Source: an uncultured Lachnospiraceae bacterium (GTDB lineage Bacteria > Bacillota > Clostridia > Lachnospirales > Lachnospiraceae). From it: 64,000 bases of DNA. The translations under genes and the position numbers were made by a program. Below are positions 26,311 through 36,474 of this stretch, one piece after another. The DNA is taken from NCBI GenBank assembly GCA_947566705.1, contig CANOLA010000001.1:60216-124215 (forward strand). Direction: 5' to 3'. The notes beneath the pieces are model-generated. The model was not told the DNA's origin. It worked only from the letters and a program-made list of their open reading frames with translations, and ran no database searches. Each line of letters opens with the position of its first letter. The first letter of the stretch is position 1.

Positions 26311-27985
26311 ACTTTGGAACCCTGAACGAACTTTTCATTGACACGACACGGTTGAACACCGGCTGTCCCGGCATAGAATCCTTACAGTCAGCGCAGAAAA
26401 AACCTTTTCGTACAAACTGGTAGCTTTCATATGGTTTCGCCTCAAGCAGTTCCGGTTCCACAACACAGTCTGTTAATACGGTAAGCGAATCCGGATTCAG
26501 GTTCAGGCTTCCGTCTTCATTATAAACGCCAAGCTCCTCATTAATCAGATTCTCATACAGACGCACAGTTACCTTTTTGCCATGCTCCGCTGAAACCCAG
26601 TGGATGGTTCCCTTTACTTTTCGCCCGTCCGGACTGTTCCCCCCTCTGGACTCCGGGTCGTAGGTGCAGTGGATAACTGTTACTTTTCCGTTTTCATCTT
26701 TCTCACATCCGGTACATGTCACAAAATATGCATTCATGAGACGGACTTCATTTCCGGGAAACATACGGAAATATTTTTTCGGCGGTTCCTCCATAAAGTC
26801 CTCCCGCTCGATGTAAAGTTCGCGCGTAAACGGAACCTGCCTTTGCCCCATTTCAGGATTTTCCAGATTATTATCCACAGTCAGCTGCTCTGTCTGCCCT
26901 TCAGGATAATTGTCAATCACAACCTTTACCGGGTCTAAAACTGCCATCATGCGCTTCCGTTTAAGCTTTAAATCCTCACGGATGCAGTACTCAAGCATTG
27001 CATAGTCCACAGAACTGTTTGCCTTTGAAACACCGCACAGCTCCACAAAATTCTGTATGGACTCCGGGGTATAACCCCGCCTTCTGAGTGCAGCTATGGA
27101 AACAAGCCGCGGATCATCCCATCCGTCTACGATTTTTTCTTCCACCAGTTTCTTAATATAGCGTTTTCCGGTCACCACATTTGTCAGGTAAAGCTTGGCA
27201 AACTCAATCTGCTTCGGTGTTCCGTCTGTATCCTCCCTGTATCCAAGCTCTGTCACTACCCAGTCATACAGCGGTCTGTGGTCCTCAAACTCCAGTGTGC
27301 AGATGGAATGTGTAATCCCTTCTATGGCATCTTCAATCGGATGCGCAAAGTCATACATGGGATAAATGCACCATTTATCACCTGTATTATGGTGTGTCAG
27401 ATGCGCCACACGGTACAGCACCGGATCACGCATATTGATATTGGAACTGGACATATCAATCCTTGCACGCAGAACTTTGCTTCCGTCTTCAAATTCCCCG
27501 TTTTTCATTCCCTCAAACAACGCCAGGTTTTCTTCCACGCTCCTGTCTGCTCCGGGATCTTTCTCCCCCGGCTCTGTCAGGGTACCACGGTATTTTCTGA
27601 TTTCTTCCGCAGACAGATCGGAAACATAGGCTTTTCCCTTTTTAATCAGGGTAACCGCTGCCTCATACATCCGGTCAAAATAGTCAGATGCATAAAAAAG
27701 GTTATCCCCCCAGTCCGCGCCAAGCCATCTGACATCATCTTTTATGGATTCTACAAATTCTGTCTTCTCTTTGGTCGGATTCGTATCATCAAACCGGAAA
27801 TGAAATTCTCCGCCGTACTTTTTTGCCAGTCCGTAATTTAAAAGAATGGACTTGGCATGCCCGATGTGAAGATAACCGTTCGGCTCTGGTGGAAACCTTG
27901 TCTTAACCGCCTCACAACGTCCTTCTGCCAAGTCCTTCTCAATAATCTGCTCAATAAAATTCCTGGAAACCGATTCATTTTCCAT
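26309..27985 (-). CDS. glnS: Glutamine-tRNA ligase
   Basis: A 558-residue class I synthetase charging tRNA-Gln directly. The HIGH motif is in [15 protein letters not shown] at about residues 31-45; [11 protein letters not shown] and the GlnRS-type [20 protein letters not shown] follow. The two beta-barrel anticodon domains occupy the C-terminal half. The KMSKS-equivalent position reads VTGKRY, where E. coli GlnRS has VMSKRK. The Lys-Arg is kept and the Ser is replaced by Gly. It is a single-gene unit with its own strong promoter. Confidence 0.95.
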   Translation of the reverse strand: MENESVSRNFIEQIIEKDLAEGRCEAVKTRFPPEPNGYLHIGHAKSILLNYGLAKKYGGEFHFRFDDTNPTKEKTEFVESIKDDVRWLGADWGDNLFYASDYFDRMYEAAVTLIKKGKAYVSDLSAEEIRKYRGTLTEPGEKDPGADRSVEENLALFEGMKNGEFEDGSKVLRARIDMSSSNINMRDPVLYRVAHLTHHNTGDKWCIYPMYDFAHPIEDAIEGITHSICTLEFEDHRPLYDWVVTELGYREDTDGTPKQIEFAKLYLTNVVTGKRYIKKLVEEKIVDGWDDPRLVSIAALRRRGYTPESIQNFVELCGVSKANSSVDYAMLEYCIREDLKLKRKRMMAVLDPVKVVIDNYPEGQTEQLTVDNNLENPEMGQRQVPFTRELYIEREDFMEEPPKKYFRMFPGNEVRLMNAYFVTCTGCEKDENGKVTVIHCTYDPESRGGNSPDGRKVKGTIHWVSAEHGKKVTVRLYENLINEELGVYNEDGSLNLNPDSLTVLTDCVVEPELLEAKPYESYQFVRKGFFCADCKDSMPGQPVFNRVVSMKSSFRVPK

Positions 27986-28054
27986 AACCCATACTCCTTA
28001 TTTTCGTTCGTGTACCTGCCCTTTGGATAAATCCGCAGAGAGTGCATTACATTT

Positions 28055-28083
28055 ATTATATGGACACAACGAAAATTTGTCAA
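28055..28083 (-). promoter_or_regulatory. Consensus promoter for glnS
   Basis: Minus-strand TTGACA (28078-28083), 17 bases, TATAAT (28055-28060), about 70 bases before the glnS start. Confidence 0.88.
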
Positions 28084-28119
28084 CAACAGATAGCATCACG
28101 GGCTAATGAACTGCTTTTT

Positions 28120-29181
28120 TCATTTTTGAATCTGTTCCCAGATTGCAGCTGCTTTTTCTATCCTCTCCTTTGTTTCTTCTGTCATCCCTTTCTTATCCTG
28201 CAGTACGGTAACTGCCCCGTCTGCATATCCCTTTTCCCAGACCGCCGGAATCTCCTGTTCTGCTGCAACTGCCGCAAACAGCTCGCTGTAATACTGCATC
28301 CAGTCTTTCACAATGCCAGTGTATTCCGCACTGGTATCTTCCGGTAAACTGCCATGGTAGCCAACGGCATATACCCGGCTGCCATTTTCCCGCGCACGCC
28401 CAACTACGGATAATACCCGGTCGGACTCTGTGTTTGTGCCAATCATAACACAGCCGCTGCGTACCAGTGTATCAGCAGCAGACGCTTCAGCATCCAGGTC
28501 TGTCCGTACCCCGGTAAACCTGATTTCCATTATGACCCTGGAAAATTCTGAACGGATTCCCCGCAGAAATTCCTGGTATTCCGTCCCGCTTCTTTCCTCA
28601 TCATATTTTGCCACATAGCCGATTTTCACCCTGCCATCCGCCTGGTAATTCCCTTTTGGAATTTTTCCGTTTTCATGCATCTCCTTCAGTTTCATACCGG
28701 CGATTACCCCTGCGATATAACATGCTTCTTTCGTATCCAGCTGTGCAGTATAAAAATTTTCATTTTCGGAAAACAGCTTAGTATCCGTTACTGCAACTGT
28801 ACGAACCTGCGGGTTTTCCTCAGCAAACTCCGCCATCTCTGCTGCATGGCAGCTGCACACGGCAATCACCATGGTACAGTCTTCTTCCACAAGATCTTCC
28901 GCCGCCCCTTTGGCATCGCCTTCTTCCGTCCGCTCCTTCCAGACAATTTCCTCCTCTGTAATTCCTGCAGTCTTTGCCGCAGTTATGATGGCATCCATAT
29001 GTTCTTTTGTATAACCTTCTGTTTCATCTGCCGGAAGTACAACCCCTAACTTAAATGGTAATTCAACTTCTTCTTCAAATCCTCCGGTTTCCTTTATTTC
29101 AGGTTTGATTCTGCTGCCAAGCACAATCAGAATAACTGCAAAAACAACAAGAATCCCCCCGCTTATAAAATTTTTCTTCAC
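28120..29181 (-). CDS. Membrane-anchored BMP-family substrate-binding protein
   Basis: A 353-residue protein starting with GTG behind GGGGA. One N-terminal membrane anchor (GGILVVFAVILIVLGS) lacks a lipobox Cys, so it should stay tethered by the uncleaved helix. The rest matches the basic-membrane-protein (PnrA/Med-like) periplasmic-binding fold: FKLGVVLPADETEGYT, the middle KEACYIAGVIAGMKL (usually SFLAGVAAG), VKIGYVAKYDEERSG and VYAVGYHGSLPEDTS. No ABC transporter genes lie beside it. It may be a sensor such as Med rather than a transport subunit. Confidence 0.72.
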   Translation of the reverse strand: MKKNFISGGILVVFAVILIVLGSRIKPEIKETGGFEEEVELPFKLGVVLPADETEGYTKEHMDAIITAAKTAGITEEEIVWKERTEEGDAKGAAEDLVEEDCTMVIAVCSCHAAEMAEFAEENPQVRTVAVTDTKLFSENENFYTAQLDTKEACYIAGVIAGMKLKEMHENGKIPKGNYQADGRVKIGYVAKYDEERSGTEYQEFLRGIRSEFSRVIMEIRFTGVRTDLDAEASAADTLVRSGCVMIGTNTESDRVLSVVGRARENGSRVYAVGYHGSLPEDTSAEYTGIVKDWMQYYSELFAAVAAEQEIPAVWEKGYADGAVTVLQDKKGMTEETKERIEKAAAIWEQIQK

Positions 29182-29225
29182 TGCAATCCCCTTTTATCCT
29201 GATTTAATTTAATACAAAACCCCTG

Positions 29226-30110
29226 TTATTTTACATGCACATGGGAATACAGGTGCTCCTCACAGTATTCCCTGTTACCACTGCATTTGCTGCAGTAACG
29301 AAACATCATTTCCGGGTTTGTCAGCTCTGTCCTGCCGCAGACCACACATTTGTGCTTTGCAATGCCAGAACCCGGACGCGGCTCACGAAACTGCGCACGG
29401 AACTCTTTCTGCCGCTTTTTGTGTTTTCTGGAAATATGAATCTTTGAAAAATAAAAGAACAGAAACATATTCAGTACAGCAAGAATCATAGGTGCTGTAA
29501 AAATAAATCCGGCAATAATTCCAAATGAAAGACTGGCTTTTCCATATTCTTCTATTGTCATTCCAAAAACCCGTACCACCTGGTATCCCATATAAACCAG
29601 TTCAAACACCAGAAACCATTTCATTTTTACCGGCAGGACAAACCAGATACGCACCTGCCCTTCCGGCATACACATTGCCAGTGCCAGAAGCAGTGTCATC
29701 AGAATATAATAGGTGGACAAAAACGGGGACAGCCCCTGTCCGAGCACCAGTCTGCTGATAATATAAACTATAATTCCCCCGATATCACTGATAATAACCC
29801 CCATCCACAAAAATACATTCAGCCGGAATGTACCAAGCATGTTTTCGAGGGAACTCCCCCATGAAAGCACGCACAGCAGGAAAATAATTCCAAAAATATC
29901 AAGGGACTCCGCAGGCATCAGAATCCACGTGACAAGCCTCCATATCTGCCCGTGCAGAATACCGTCAACAGAAAAGGACAGAAAGGACATCAGCCCCGGC
30001 GCCGCCATGTTTACCAGATAACCAATTACGGTTGCAAACACAAAATAACTGCTGAGATTCGGGACAGCATGACGCCCCCATTTCCGTTCTAATTTGTCCA
30101 TCCAGTTCAT
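29226..30110 (-). CDS. Rhomboid-like membrane protein with C-terminal zinc ribbon
   Basis: A 294-residue protein with about six hydrophobic helices (from FVFATVIGYLVNMAAPGLM to PMILAVLNMFLFFYF). The pattern GQIWRLVTWILMP resembles the rhomboid/Derlin entry (WRxxT). I cannot find the catalytic GxSG or the partner His, so it is probably not a protease. A basic linker HISRKHKKRQKEFRAQF leads to a zinc-binding tail with CVVCGRTE and CSKCSGNREYCEEH. The ATG at 30110 follows TAGGAG. It has its own promoter and no obvious operon partners. Confidence 0.68.
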   Translation of the reverse strand: MNWMDKLERKWGRHAVPNLSSYFVFATVIGYLVNMAAPGLMSFLSFSVDGILHGQIWRLVTWILMPAESLDIFGIIFLLCVLSWGSSLENMLGTFRLNVFLWMGVIISDIGGIIVYIISRLVLGQGLSPFLSTYYILMTLLLALAMCMPEGQVRIWFVLPVKMKWFLVFELVYMGYQVVRVFGMTIEEYGKASLSFGIIAGFIFTAPMILAVLNMFLFFYFSKIHISRKHKKRQKEFRAQFREPRPGSGIAKHKCVVCGRTELTNPEMMFRYCSKCSGNREYCEEHLYSHVHVK

Positions 30111-30166
30111 ATTTTTATACACTCCTACAAAAATTTCAGGCCATTGGCAGCTGATTATATTCATAC

Positions 30167-30196
30167 ATTATACGTTTAACTGGGAAGACTTGTCAA
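30167..30196 (-). promoter_or_regulatory. Promoter for the rhomboid-like gene
   Basis: Minus-strand TTGACA (30191-30196), 18 bases, TATAAT (30167-30172), about 57 bases before the chosen start. Confidence 0.8.
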
Positions 30197-30277
30197 TGCA
30201 GGCTCAAAATCTTCATGTAATCTTTATAATTTAGAAAATTCTGGTTCTGTGTTTATAATTTCTTAATATAATGTGCA

Positions 30278-30306
30278 TTGTTTTTTGTCAGTTTGTGAAG
30301 TATAAT
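30278..30306 (+). promoter_or_regulatory. Promoter for the activase-like gene
   Basis: TTGTTT (30278-30283), 17 bases, TATAAT (30301-30306). It gives an untranslated leader of about 105 bases. The divergent gap 30111-30417 otherwise holds only the two promoters and the hairpin listed next. Confidence 0.72.
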
Positions 30307-30310
30307 GGGG

Positions 30311-30352
30311 GAGCAAATCACATGCAATTTTACCCGGCAAAGTGATTTGTTC
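30311..30352 (+). promoter_or_regulatory. Hairpin in the leader of the activase-like gene
   Basis: GAGCAAATCAC and GTGATTTGTTC can pair over 11 bases with one G-U, starting about five bases after the -10 box. It is followed by A-rich sequence, so it is not a terminator. It could be a 5' stabilising stem or an operator. No riboswitch class was recognised. Confidence 0.4.
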
Positions 30353-30417
30353 CAAAAAAATGATTTAATTCACATAAAAAAGTAAAAGATGCATTTATTT
30401 TACGGAGGATAGATTTT

Positions 30418-33400
30418 ATGGAGAACAAATCCTTGTATAAATTAGGAATTGATATCGGCTCTACCACAGTCAAAATCGCGGTGCTGGACCAGGAGGATTC
30501 CCTGCTTTTTTCTGATTATGAAAGGCATTTTGCCAATATTCAGGAAACACTCTCTTCACTGATGAAAAAAGCATATGAGAAACTTGGCAGTATTTCCGTT
30601 GCCCCGATGATTACAGGCTCCGGCGGCCTGACGCTTGCAAAGCATCTGGACGTTTCGTTTGTACAAGAGGTTATTTCTGTATCCACTGCACTGCAGCACT
30701 ATGCGCCGCAGACAGATGTTGCCATCGAACTTGGCGGGGAGGATGCAAAAATCATCTATTTTGAAGGCGGCAACGTTGAACAGCGCATGAACGGAATCTG
30801 CGCCGGAGGTACCGGCTCTTTTATTGACCAGATGGCATCCTTAATCCAGACGGACGCCTCAGGGCTTAATAAATATGCCAAAAATTACAAGGCAGTCTAT
30901 CCGATTGCTGCCCGCTGCGGTGTATTTGCAAAGACAGACATACAGCCGCTCATCAATGAAGGGGCGACAAGGGAGGATTTGTCTGCTTCGATTTTCCAGG
31001 CGGTTGTCAACCAGACCATCAGCGGTCTCGCCTGCGGAAAACCAATCCACGGGCACGTGGCGTTTTTAGGCGGTCCGCTGCACTTTCTGTCCGAACTTAA
31101 GGCTGCGTTTATCCGTACTTTAAACCTGGACAGCGAACATACCATTGTACCGGAAAATTCACACCTTTTTGCTGCGATTGGTTCGGCGCTGAATTATAAG
31201 GAGGACTCTGTAACGACGCTTCAGGCACTTCTGGAAAAGCTGTCCTCCGGTATCAAAATGGAATTTGAGGTTGCAAGACTTGAACCTCTTTTTGCCAGCC
31301 AGGAAGAATATGACAGCTTCAGCATGCGGCACGGCAGCAGCCATGTGAAAACTGCAGATTTAAAATCCTATGAGGGAAACTGCTATCTGGGAATTGATGC
31401 AGGTTCCACCACGACAAAAGTTGCAGTGGTAGGTGAAGACGGAAGCCTCCTGTACTCCTTTTACAGCAGCAACAACGGAAGTCCGCTTGCCACGGCAACC
31501 CGCTCGATTCAGGAAATCTATTCCCTCCTGCCGGAACATGCCCGTATTGTCCACTCCTGCTCTACCGGTTACGGGGAAGCCCTGCTGAAAGAAGCTTTTC
31601 TTTTAGACGAGGGCGAGGTGGAAACTGTTGCACACTATTATGCCGCCGCCTTCTTTGATCCAAAAGTAGACTGTATTCTGGATATCGGCGGACAGGACAT
31701 GAAATGCATAAAGATTAAAAACCATACCGTTGACAGTGTGCAGTTAAACGAGGCCTGCTCCAGCGGCTGCGGTTCTTTTATAGAAACCTTTGCCAAATCA
31801 TTAAATTTTGAAGTTGCAGATTTTGCAAAAGAAGCTCTTTTTGCAAAAAACCCGATTGACCTGGGCACCCGCTGCACGGTATTTATGAATTCCAAGGTCA
31901 AACAGGCACAGAAGGAAGGTGCAAGCGTTGCTGACATTTCCTCCGGTCTTGCCTATTCCGTCATAAAAAATGCTTTATTTAAGGTTATCAAGCTTTCTGA
32001 CGCAAAAGACCTTGGGGAAAACATTGTCGTGCAGGGCGGAACCTTCTACAATGATGCCGTTTTAAGGAGTCTGGAAAAAATAGCAGGCGTGCATGTTACC
32101 CGTCCGGATATTGCCGGAATTATGGGAGCTTTTGGAGCTGCACTGATTGCAAGGGAACGCCACAGTGCAGATTACAAAACACATATGCTTACTATTGAAC
32201 AGATCAACGAACTTTCCTACACTACAAAGCTCGCACGCTGTAAAGGCTGTACGAACCACTGCCTGCTGACAATCAATAAATTTTCAGACAGCCGCCAGTA
32301 TATTACCGGAAACCGCTGCGAACGCGGACTGGGAAAGGAGAAAAACCAGGAAAATATTCCAAACCTTTTTGAATATAAAAATAAAAGGCTGTTTGACTAC
32401 GAACCGCTTTCTGTAAACGAAGCCGTGCGCGGCACGGTCGGTATACCGCGGGTTTTAAATATGTATGAAAATTATCCGTTCTGGGCGGTATTTTTTGCAA
32501 AGCTTGGCTTCAGGGTCATTCTCTCCCCGCAGTCCACACGCAAAATTTACGAACTCGGTATCGACTCCATTCCAAGTGAATCCGAATGTTATCCTGCCAA
32601 GCTTGCCCACGGACATGTGACATGGCTGATTCACCAGAATGTAGACTTTATTTTTTATCCGGCAATTCCCTATGAACGGAATGAGTTTCCGGATGCCAAC
32701 AACCACTATAACTGTCCGATTGTTACTTCCTATTCTGAAAATATTAAAAACAATGTGGATGATATCACCAGTGGAAAGGTCCGCTTTTTAAATCCGTTTA
32801 TGGCATTTACCAGTGAGGAAATTCTCTCAAAGCAGCTTGTAAAATGTTTTAAAGAAGAATTTCACATTCCGGAAAGTGAAATCAGAAATGCGGTGTCGGA
32901 AGGCTGGAAGGAAATGGCAATGATGCGCCGGGAAATTGAGGAAAAAGGCGAAGAAATTCTCCGTTACATGAAAAAAACGGGCCGCCGCGGTATCGTGCTT
33001 GCCGGAAGACCATACCATGTGGACCCGGAAATCAACCACGGCATTCCTGAACTGATTAATTCCTATGATATCTGCGTCCTGACAGAAGACTCCGTTTCAC
33101 ACCTCGGAAACCTCGAACGTCCGTTAATCGTCATGGACCAGTGGATGTACCACAGCAGGCTCTATTCAGCCGCCAATTTTGTAAAAACAAGGGATGACCT
33201 GGACCTGATTCAGTTAAACTCCTTCGGCTGCGGACTGGATGCTGTAACAACAGACTGCGTAAACGACATTTTAACAGATTCCGGCAAAATATATACCTGT
33301 TTAAAGATTGACGAGGTCAATAACCTGGGAGCTGCACGTATCCGTATCCGTTCTCTCCTGTCCGCCATCCGTGTCAGGGAAAATAAACAGGAAAAACGGC

Positions 33401-34668
33401 AAATCAGGCCTGCAAGCTACAACCGCGTGGTATTTACGGAGGAAATGCGCAAGGATTACACCATTATCTGTCCGCAGATGTCACCCATCCATTTTGACCT
33501 GCTGCTTCCGGCTTTCCATGCCGCCGGATACAACATGGTGATTCCGGACATTCCTGCAAGGGAATGTGTTGATATTGGACTAAAATATGTAAACAACGAT
33601 GCCTGCTATCCGTCCCTGATTGTTATCGGACAGATTATGGGAGCGATTATGTCAGGAAATTTTGATACCAGTAAGACAGCAATCCTGATTTCACAGACCG
33701 GAGGCGGCTGCCGTGCAACAAACTACATTGGTTTTATCCGGCGCGCACTGGCAAAGGCAGGATATGCCAAGCTTCCGGTTATCTCCATTAACATGGTCGG
33801 TCTGGAGAAAAATCCGGGCTTTAAACTGACGCCAAGTCTTCTCCAGCACGGACTCTATGCACTGGTATTCGGCGATATCTTTATGCGCTGCCTCTACCGT
33901 GTCCGTCCTTATGAAAAGGTTGCAGGCTCTGCCAATGCCCTGCACCGGAAATGGAAAAAACGTGTGATGCAGTTTGTGGGAAACACGAAAATGCTGTCCC
34001 ACCGGAAATACAAATGGATGTGCCGCCAGATTATTAAGGACTTTGACAATCTGCCGATGACGGATGAAAGGAAACCGCGTGTCGGTGTTGTCGGGGAAAT
34101 TTTAGTCAAGTTTCTTCCGGCAGCCAATAACCATATTGTAGACCTTCTGGAAGCCGAGGGCGCAGAGGCAGTCGTTCCGGATTTAACTGATTTTCTGTTA
34201 TACAGCTGCTACAACCAGAATTTTAAGAGCGACAATCTGGGCGGAACAGAGAAATCAAGGCATATAAATAATATGATAATTAAATTTCTGGAATGGATGC
34301 GGAAGGATGCAAGGGATGAGCTTGCAAAGAGTAAGCATTTTGAGCCGACAGCATATATAGGCGATCTTGCAAAACAGGCGGAACATATTGTTTCCTGCGG
34401 AAACCAGACCGGTGAAGGCTGGTTCTTAACCGGTGAAATGTTGGAACTGATTGACCAGGGTGTTACAAACATTGTATGCGCACAGCCGTTTGCCTGCCTG
34501 CCAAACCACATTGTCGGGAAAGGCGTAATTAAAGAAATACGGAATGAATTTTCGAATGCCAACATTGTTGCCATTGACTATGATCCGGGTGCATCCGAGG
34601 TCAACCAGTTAAACCGTATTAAACTGATGCTCTCAACTGCACAGAAAAACTTAAAAAAACAGGCATAG
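30418..34668 (+). CDS. Acyl-CoA dehydratase activase-related giant protein (BcrAD/HgdC ATPase fused to DUF2229/HgdB-like)
   Basis: A 1,416-residue cytosolic protein. Two tandem ASKHA ATPase domains of the 2-hydroxyglutaryl-CoA dehydratase activator type lie at about 5-275 ([29 protein letters not shown]) and 318-590 ([29 protein letters not shown]). A Cys cluster at about 615 ([14 protein letters not shown]) could hold an Fe-S cluster. The remaining 780 residues match DUF2229 and HgdB/FldB-like folds ([41 protein letters not shown]). True activators are ~260-residue dimers that inject one electron into the dehydratase at ATP cost. This fused form is widespread in Clostridia with an unproven substrate. 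A GGAGG site precedes the ATG. Confidence 0.9.
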   Translation: MENKSLYKLGIDIGSTTVKIAVLDQEDSLLFSDYERHFANIQETLSSLMKKAYEKLGSISVAPMITGSGGLTLAKHLDVSFVQEVISVSTALQHYAPQTDVAIELGGEDAKIIYFEGGNVEQRMNGICAGGTGSFIDQMASLIQTDASGLNKYAKNYKAVYPIAARCGVFAKTDIQPLINEGATREDLSASIFQAVVNQTISGLACGKPIHGHVAFLGGPLHFLSELKAAFIRTLNLDSEHTIVPENSHLFAAIGSALNYKEDSVTTLQALLEKLSSGIKMEFEVARLEPLFASQEEYDSFSMRHGSSHVKTADLKSYEGNCYLGIDAGSTTTKVAVVGEDGSLLYSFYSSNNGSPLATATRSIQEIYSLLPEHARIVHSCSTGYGEALLKEAFLLDEGEVETVAHYYAAAFFDPKVDCILDIGGQDMKCIKIKNHTVDSVQLNEACSSGCGSFIETFAKSLNFEVADFAKEALFAKNPIDLGTRCTVFMNSKVKQAQKEGASVADISSGLAYSVIKNALFKVIKLSDAKDLGENIVVQGGTFYNDAVLRSLEKIAGVHVTRPDIAGIMGAFGAALIARERHSADYKTHMLTIEQINELSYTTKLARCKGCTNHCLLTINKFSDSRQYITGNRCERGLGKEKNQENIPNLFEYKNKRLFDYEPLSVNEAVRGTVGIPRVLNMYENYPFWAVFFAKLGFRVILSPQSTRKIYELGIDSIPSESECYPAKLAHGHVTWLIHQNVDFIFYPAIPYERNEFPDANNHYNCPIVTSYSENIKNNVDDITSGKVRFLNPFMAFTSEEILSKQLVKCFKEEFHIPESEIRNAVSEGWKEMAMMRREIEEKGEEILRYMKKTGRRGIVLAGRPYHVDPEINHGIPELINSYDICVLTEDSVSHLGNLERPLIVMDQWMYHSRLYSAANFVKTRDDLDLIQLNSFGCGLDAVTTDCVNDILTDSGKIYTCLKIDEVNNLGAARIRIRSLLSAIRVRENKQEKRQIRPASYNRVVFTEEMRKDYTIICPQMSPIHFDLLLPAFHAAGYNMVIPDIPARECVDIGLKYVNNDACYPSLIVIGQIMGAIMSGNFDTSKTAILISQTGGGCRATNYIGFIRRALAKAGYAKLPVISINMVGLEKNPGFKLTPSLLQHGLYALVFGDIFMRCLYRVRPYEKVAGSANALHRKWKKRVMQFVGNTKMLSHRKYKWMCRQIIKDFDNLPMTDERKPRVGVVGEILVKFLPAANNHIVDLLEAEGAEAVVPDLTDFLLYSCYNQNFKSDNLGGTEKSRHINNMIIKFLEWMRKDARDELAKSKHFEPTAYIGDLAKQAEHIVSCGNQTGEGWFLTGEMLELIDQGVTNIVCAQPFACLPNHIVGKGVIKEIRNEFSNANIVAIDYDPGASEVNQLNRIKLMLSTAQKNLKKQA

Positions 34669-34685
34669 GAAAACGCCTGGCACTT

Positions 34686-34719
34686 AAAATCCCACTGTCT
34701 GTACGGTGGGATTTTTTAA
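34686..34719. terminator. Bidirectional terminator between the activase and the SDR gene
   Basis: AAATCCCAC and GTGGGATTT form the stem. T-runs follow on both strands (ATTTTTTAAC on plus, TTTTAAGTG on minus), so it can serve both converging genes. Confidence 0.8.
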
Positions 34720-34724
34720 CAATA

Positions 34725-35453
34725 CTATTTATCTTTTAAGTTCTGCTTTCGCCTGATACGGTGCAGCTGGGGACGGATGGTGATTTCCGGCACGGTCATA
34801 CCGTCCCTTAAAGAAAGAATATAACGGACCATGTCTGCCACTTCTTCCGGTTCCAGATAACTCTCCGGTTCGCTTTCGCAGGTAAAATCTGCATCACGGT
34901 ACAGATTGGTTGCTGTCATGTCCGGATGGATGGAAGTTACTTTCACCCCGTATTTTCTTGCCTCTTCAAACAGGCTGTTTCCAAAGCTGGTAAGCCCGGC
35001 TTTCGTGGCTGCATAGGCACATCCGTGCGGGCTGCTTTGTTTTGCTGTTATGGATGATATATTAATGATGTATCCTTTGTTTTTCTTCAGCACACGCAAA
35101 AGGCGGTTGATTAAGATTAACGGCACTTCCAGATTCGTCCGGACCAGTGTCTGAATCTGTTTTATGTTCAATTCCTCATGAAGTCCGTAATATCCCACAC
35201 CTGCTGCATTGACAAGCACACAAACCTCTGACTCTTTCACAGTCTTTTTTACCGCATCACATAACTCCTGCGTGTTTAAAAGATCACAGACTACCGGATG
35301 AAAACCGGCTGACTGCTCCGCAAAGGAAACGGTTTCATCCCTTGTAAAATCCCGTCCGAATCCAAATACTTCATACTCCAGTTCACACAGTATTCTGCTG
35401 ACTGCCAGACCAATCCCTGAACTTGCTCCCGTGACAATGGCTGATTTATTCAT
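34725..35453 (-). CDS. Short-chain dehydrogenase/reductase
   Basis: A 242-residue classical SDR with cofactor loop VTGASSGIGLAVS, the NAAGVGYYG motif, the catalytic Ser in IINISSITAKQ and YAATKAG as the Tyr-x3-Lys pair. The N-terminal sequence FGRDF after strand 2 is compatible with NADP(H). Its start overlaps the radical SAM gene end by eight bases, so it belongs to the DUF4846-nucleosidase-radical SAM run. The substrate is unknown. Confidence 0.88.
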   Translation of the reverse strand: MNKSAIVTGASSGIGLAVSRILCELEYEVFGFGRDFTRDETVSFAEQSAGFHPVVCDLLNTQELCDAVKKTVKESEVCVLVNAAGVGYYGLHEELNIKQIQTLVRTNLEVPLILINRLLRVLKKNKGYIINISSITAKQSSPHGCAYAATKAGLTSFGNSLFEEARKYGVKVTSIHPDMTATNLYRDADFTCESEPESYLEPEEVADMVRYILSLRDGMTVPEITIRPQLHRIRRKQNLKDK

Positions 35454-36474
35454 GATAGATTTTCTCCCTGTCCATACGTTTTTCCAGCTCGCCGATAAAA
35501 AAATCCTCCATTTTCTCCAGAAGTTCTGGAGGATACTGGCAGGTCCCCCCGACAGTTACAAAAGGAAACTGTACTACTGCCTCTTCCGGTTCCATTCGCC
35601 TTATCTTTTTCAGATAATCTTTGGCGATCCTAAACGTGCCTACACTGACATCCGTAAAATCATTCATACAGACATCTGCTTCTTTTAATGCTTTATCCAG
35701 CCTTCTTAAAAGAGCATGGTATTCTTCTCTCCATCCGGGCAGATACAGCATAGGATCAAAGCATAACCGCACAAAAAAGCCTTTTTTCACTCCGCGTATG
35801 GCGCACTGTATTCTGGCTTCTTCGGATGGCGTTCCCCTCTCGCACTGTTCAATTAGTTTTTGTGGGGAAAGAGTAAACGCATAAATCACGTTTTCTGTAC
35901 GCTGCAGTGACTCCCACATTTCCATTCTTGCACTTTTCGTTCTTATTTCCAGTTTTAACTTCTGGTTTTCAGATGCAAATTCCGTCCATGCCTTTGTATA
36001 TCCCACCAGTGGTTCCACTGCTGTTAAATCCGCGTCATAGGATACACACAGGTACATGGATTTTTCCGTAAGAAACTGCGATACTGCATGAAAATAATCC
36101 TCAAGGTTTACAAACACCACCATATGTCCCGAAGGATACATCCCCTTTAAATAGCAGTAACTGCAGTCGTAAATACAGTTCATCACAGAGGAGCTGTAAT
36201 AGAAATTTTCGTTGCCAAAGCTCTGGCACAGAGGAGAACCCTCATAGAAGAAATTCTCTTCTTTCATCGCCAGAATCAGGCTCTGGGACTTCTGCTGGCT
36301 GATACAGTCCTGCCCCTTTCTGTTAAAAATATCCTTGTAATGCTGAATTTTTATCACCCTGACATGGGGCAGCCGCTTTAGAATCTCCTTTGTCCTCCAA
36401 TGCTTTAGTACCCGCTCTTCAACATAAACATGGGTAAATGCCGGATTAAAATAATCGTGATTTAAGTTCTTCAA
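35446..36474 (-). CDS. Spore photoproduct lyase-like radical SAM protein
   Basis: About 342 residues of the SplB superfamily. The radical SAM cluster motif is C-x3-C-x2-C in MNCIYDCSYCYLKG, preceded by the family pattern HVYVEERVLKHWRTKEIL and IQHYKDIFNRKGQD. SplB repairs the UV spore photoproduct in DNA, using S-adenosylmethionine. Related proteins may act on other substrates. No in-frame ATG sits where the family begins: I prefer a TTG at 36474 after AAGGGA. An ATG at 36546 is possible but would overlap the previous gene by 101 bases with atypical sequence. The downstream SDR overlaps by eight bases. Confidence 0.78.
   Translation of the reverse strand: MKNLNHDYFNPAFTHVYVEERVLKHWRTKEILKRLPHVRVIKIQHYKDIFNRKGQDCISQQKSQSLILAMKEENFFYEGSPLCQSFGNENFYYSSSVMNCIYDCSYCYLKGMYPSGHMVVFVNLEDYFHAVSQFLTEKSMYLCVSYDADLTAVEPLVGYTKAWTEFASENQKLKLEIRTKSARMEMWESLQRTENVIYAFTLSPQKLIEQCERGTPSEEARIQCAIRGVKKGFFVRLCFDPMLYLPGWREEYHALLRRLDKALKEADVCMNDFTDVSVGTFRIAKDYLKKIRRMEPEEAVVQFPFVTVGGTCQYPPELLEKMEDFFIGELEKRMDREKIYHE

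Noticed and set aside
26309-27985. GlnRS with a broken KMSKS loop
   Set aside because: VTGKRY keeps the Lys-Arg, and such variation is compatible with activity. The rest of the enzyme is intact.
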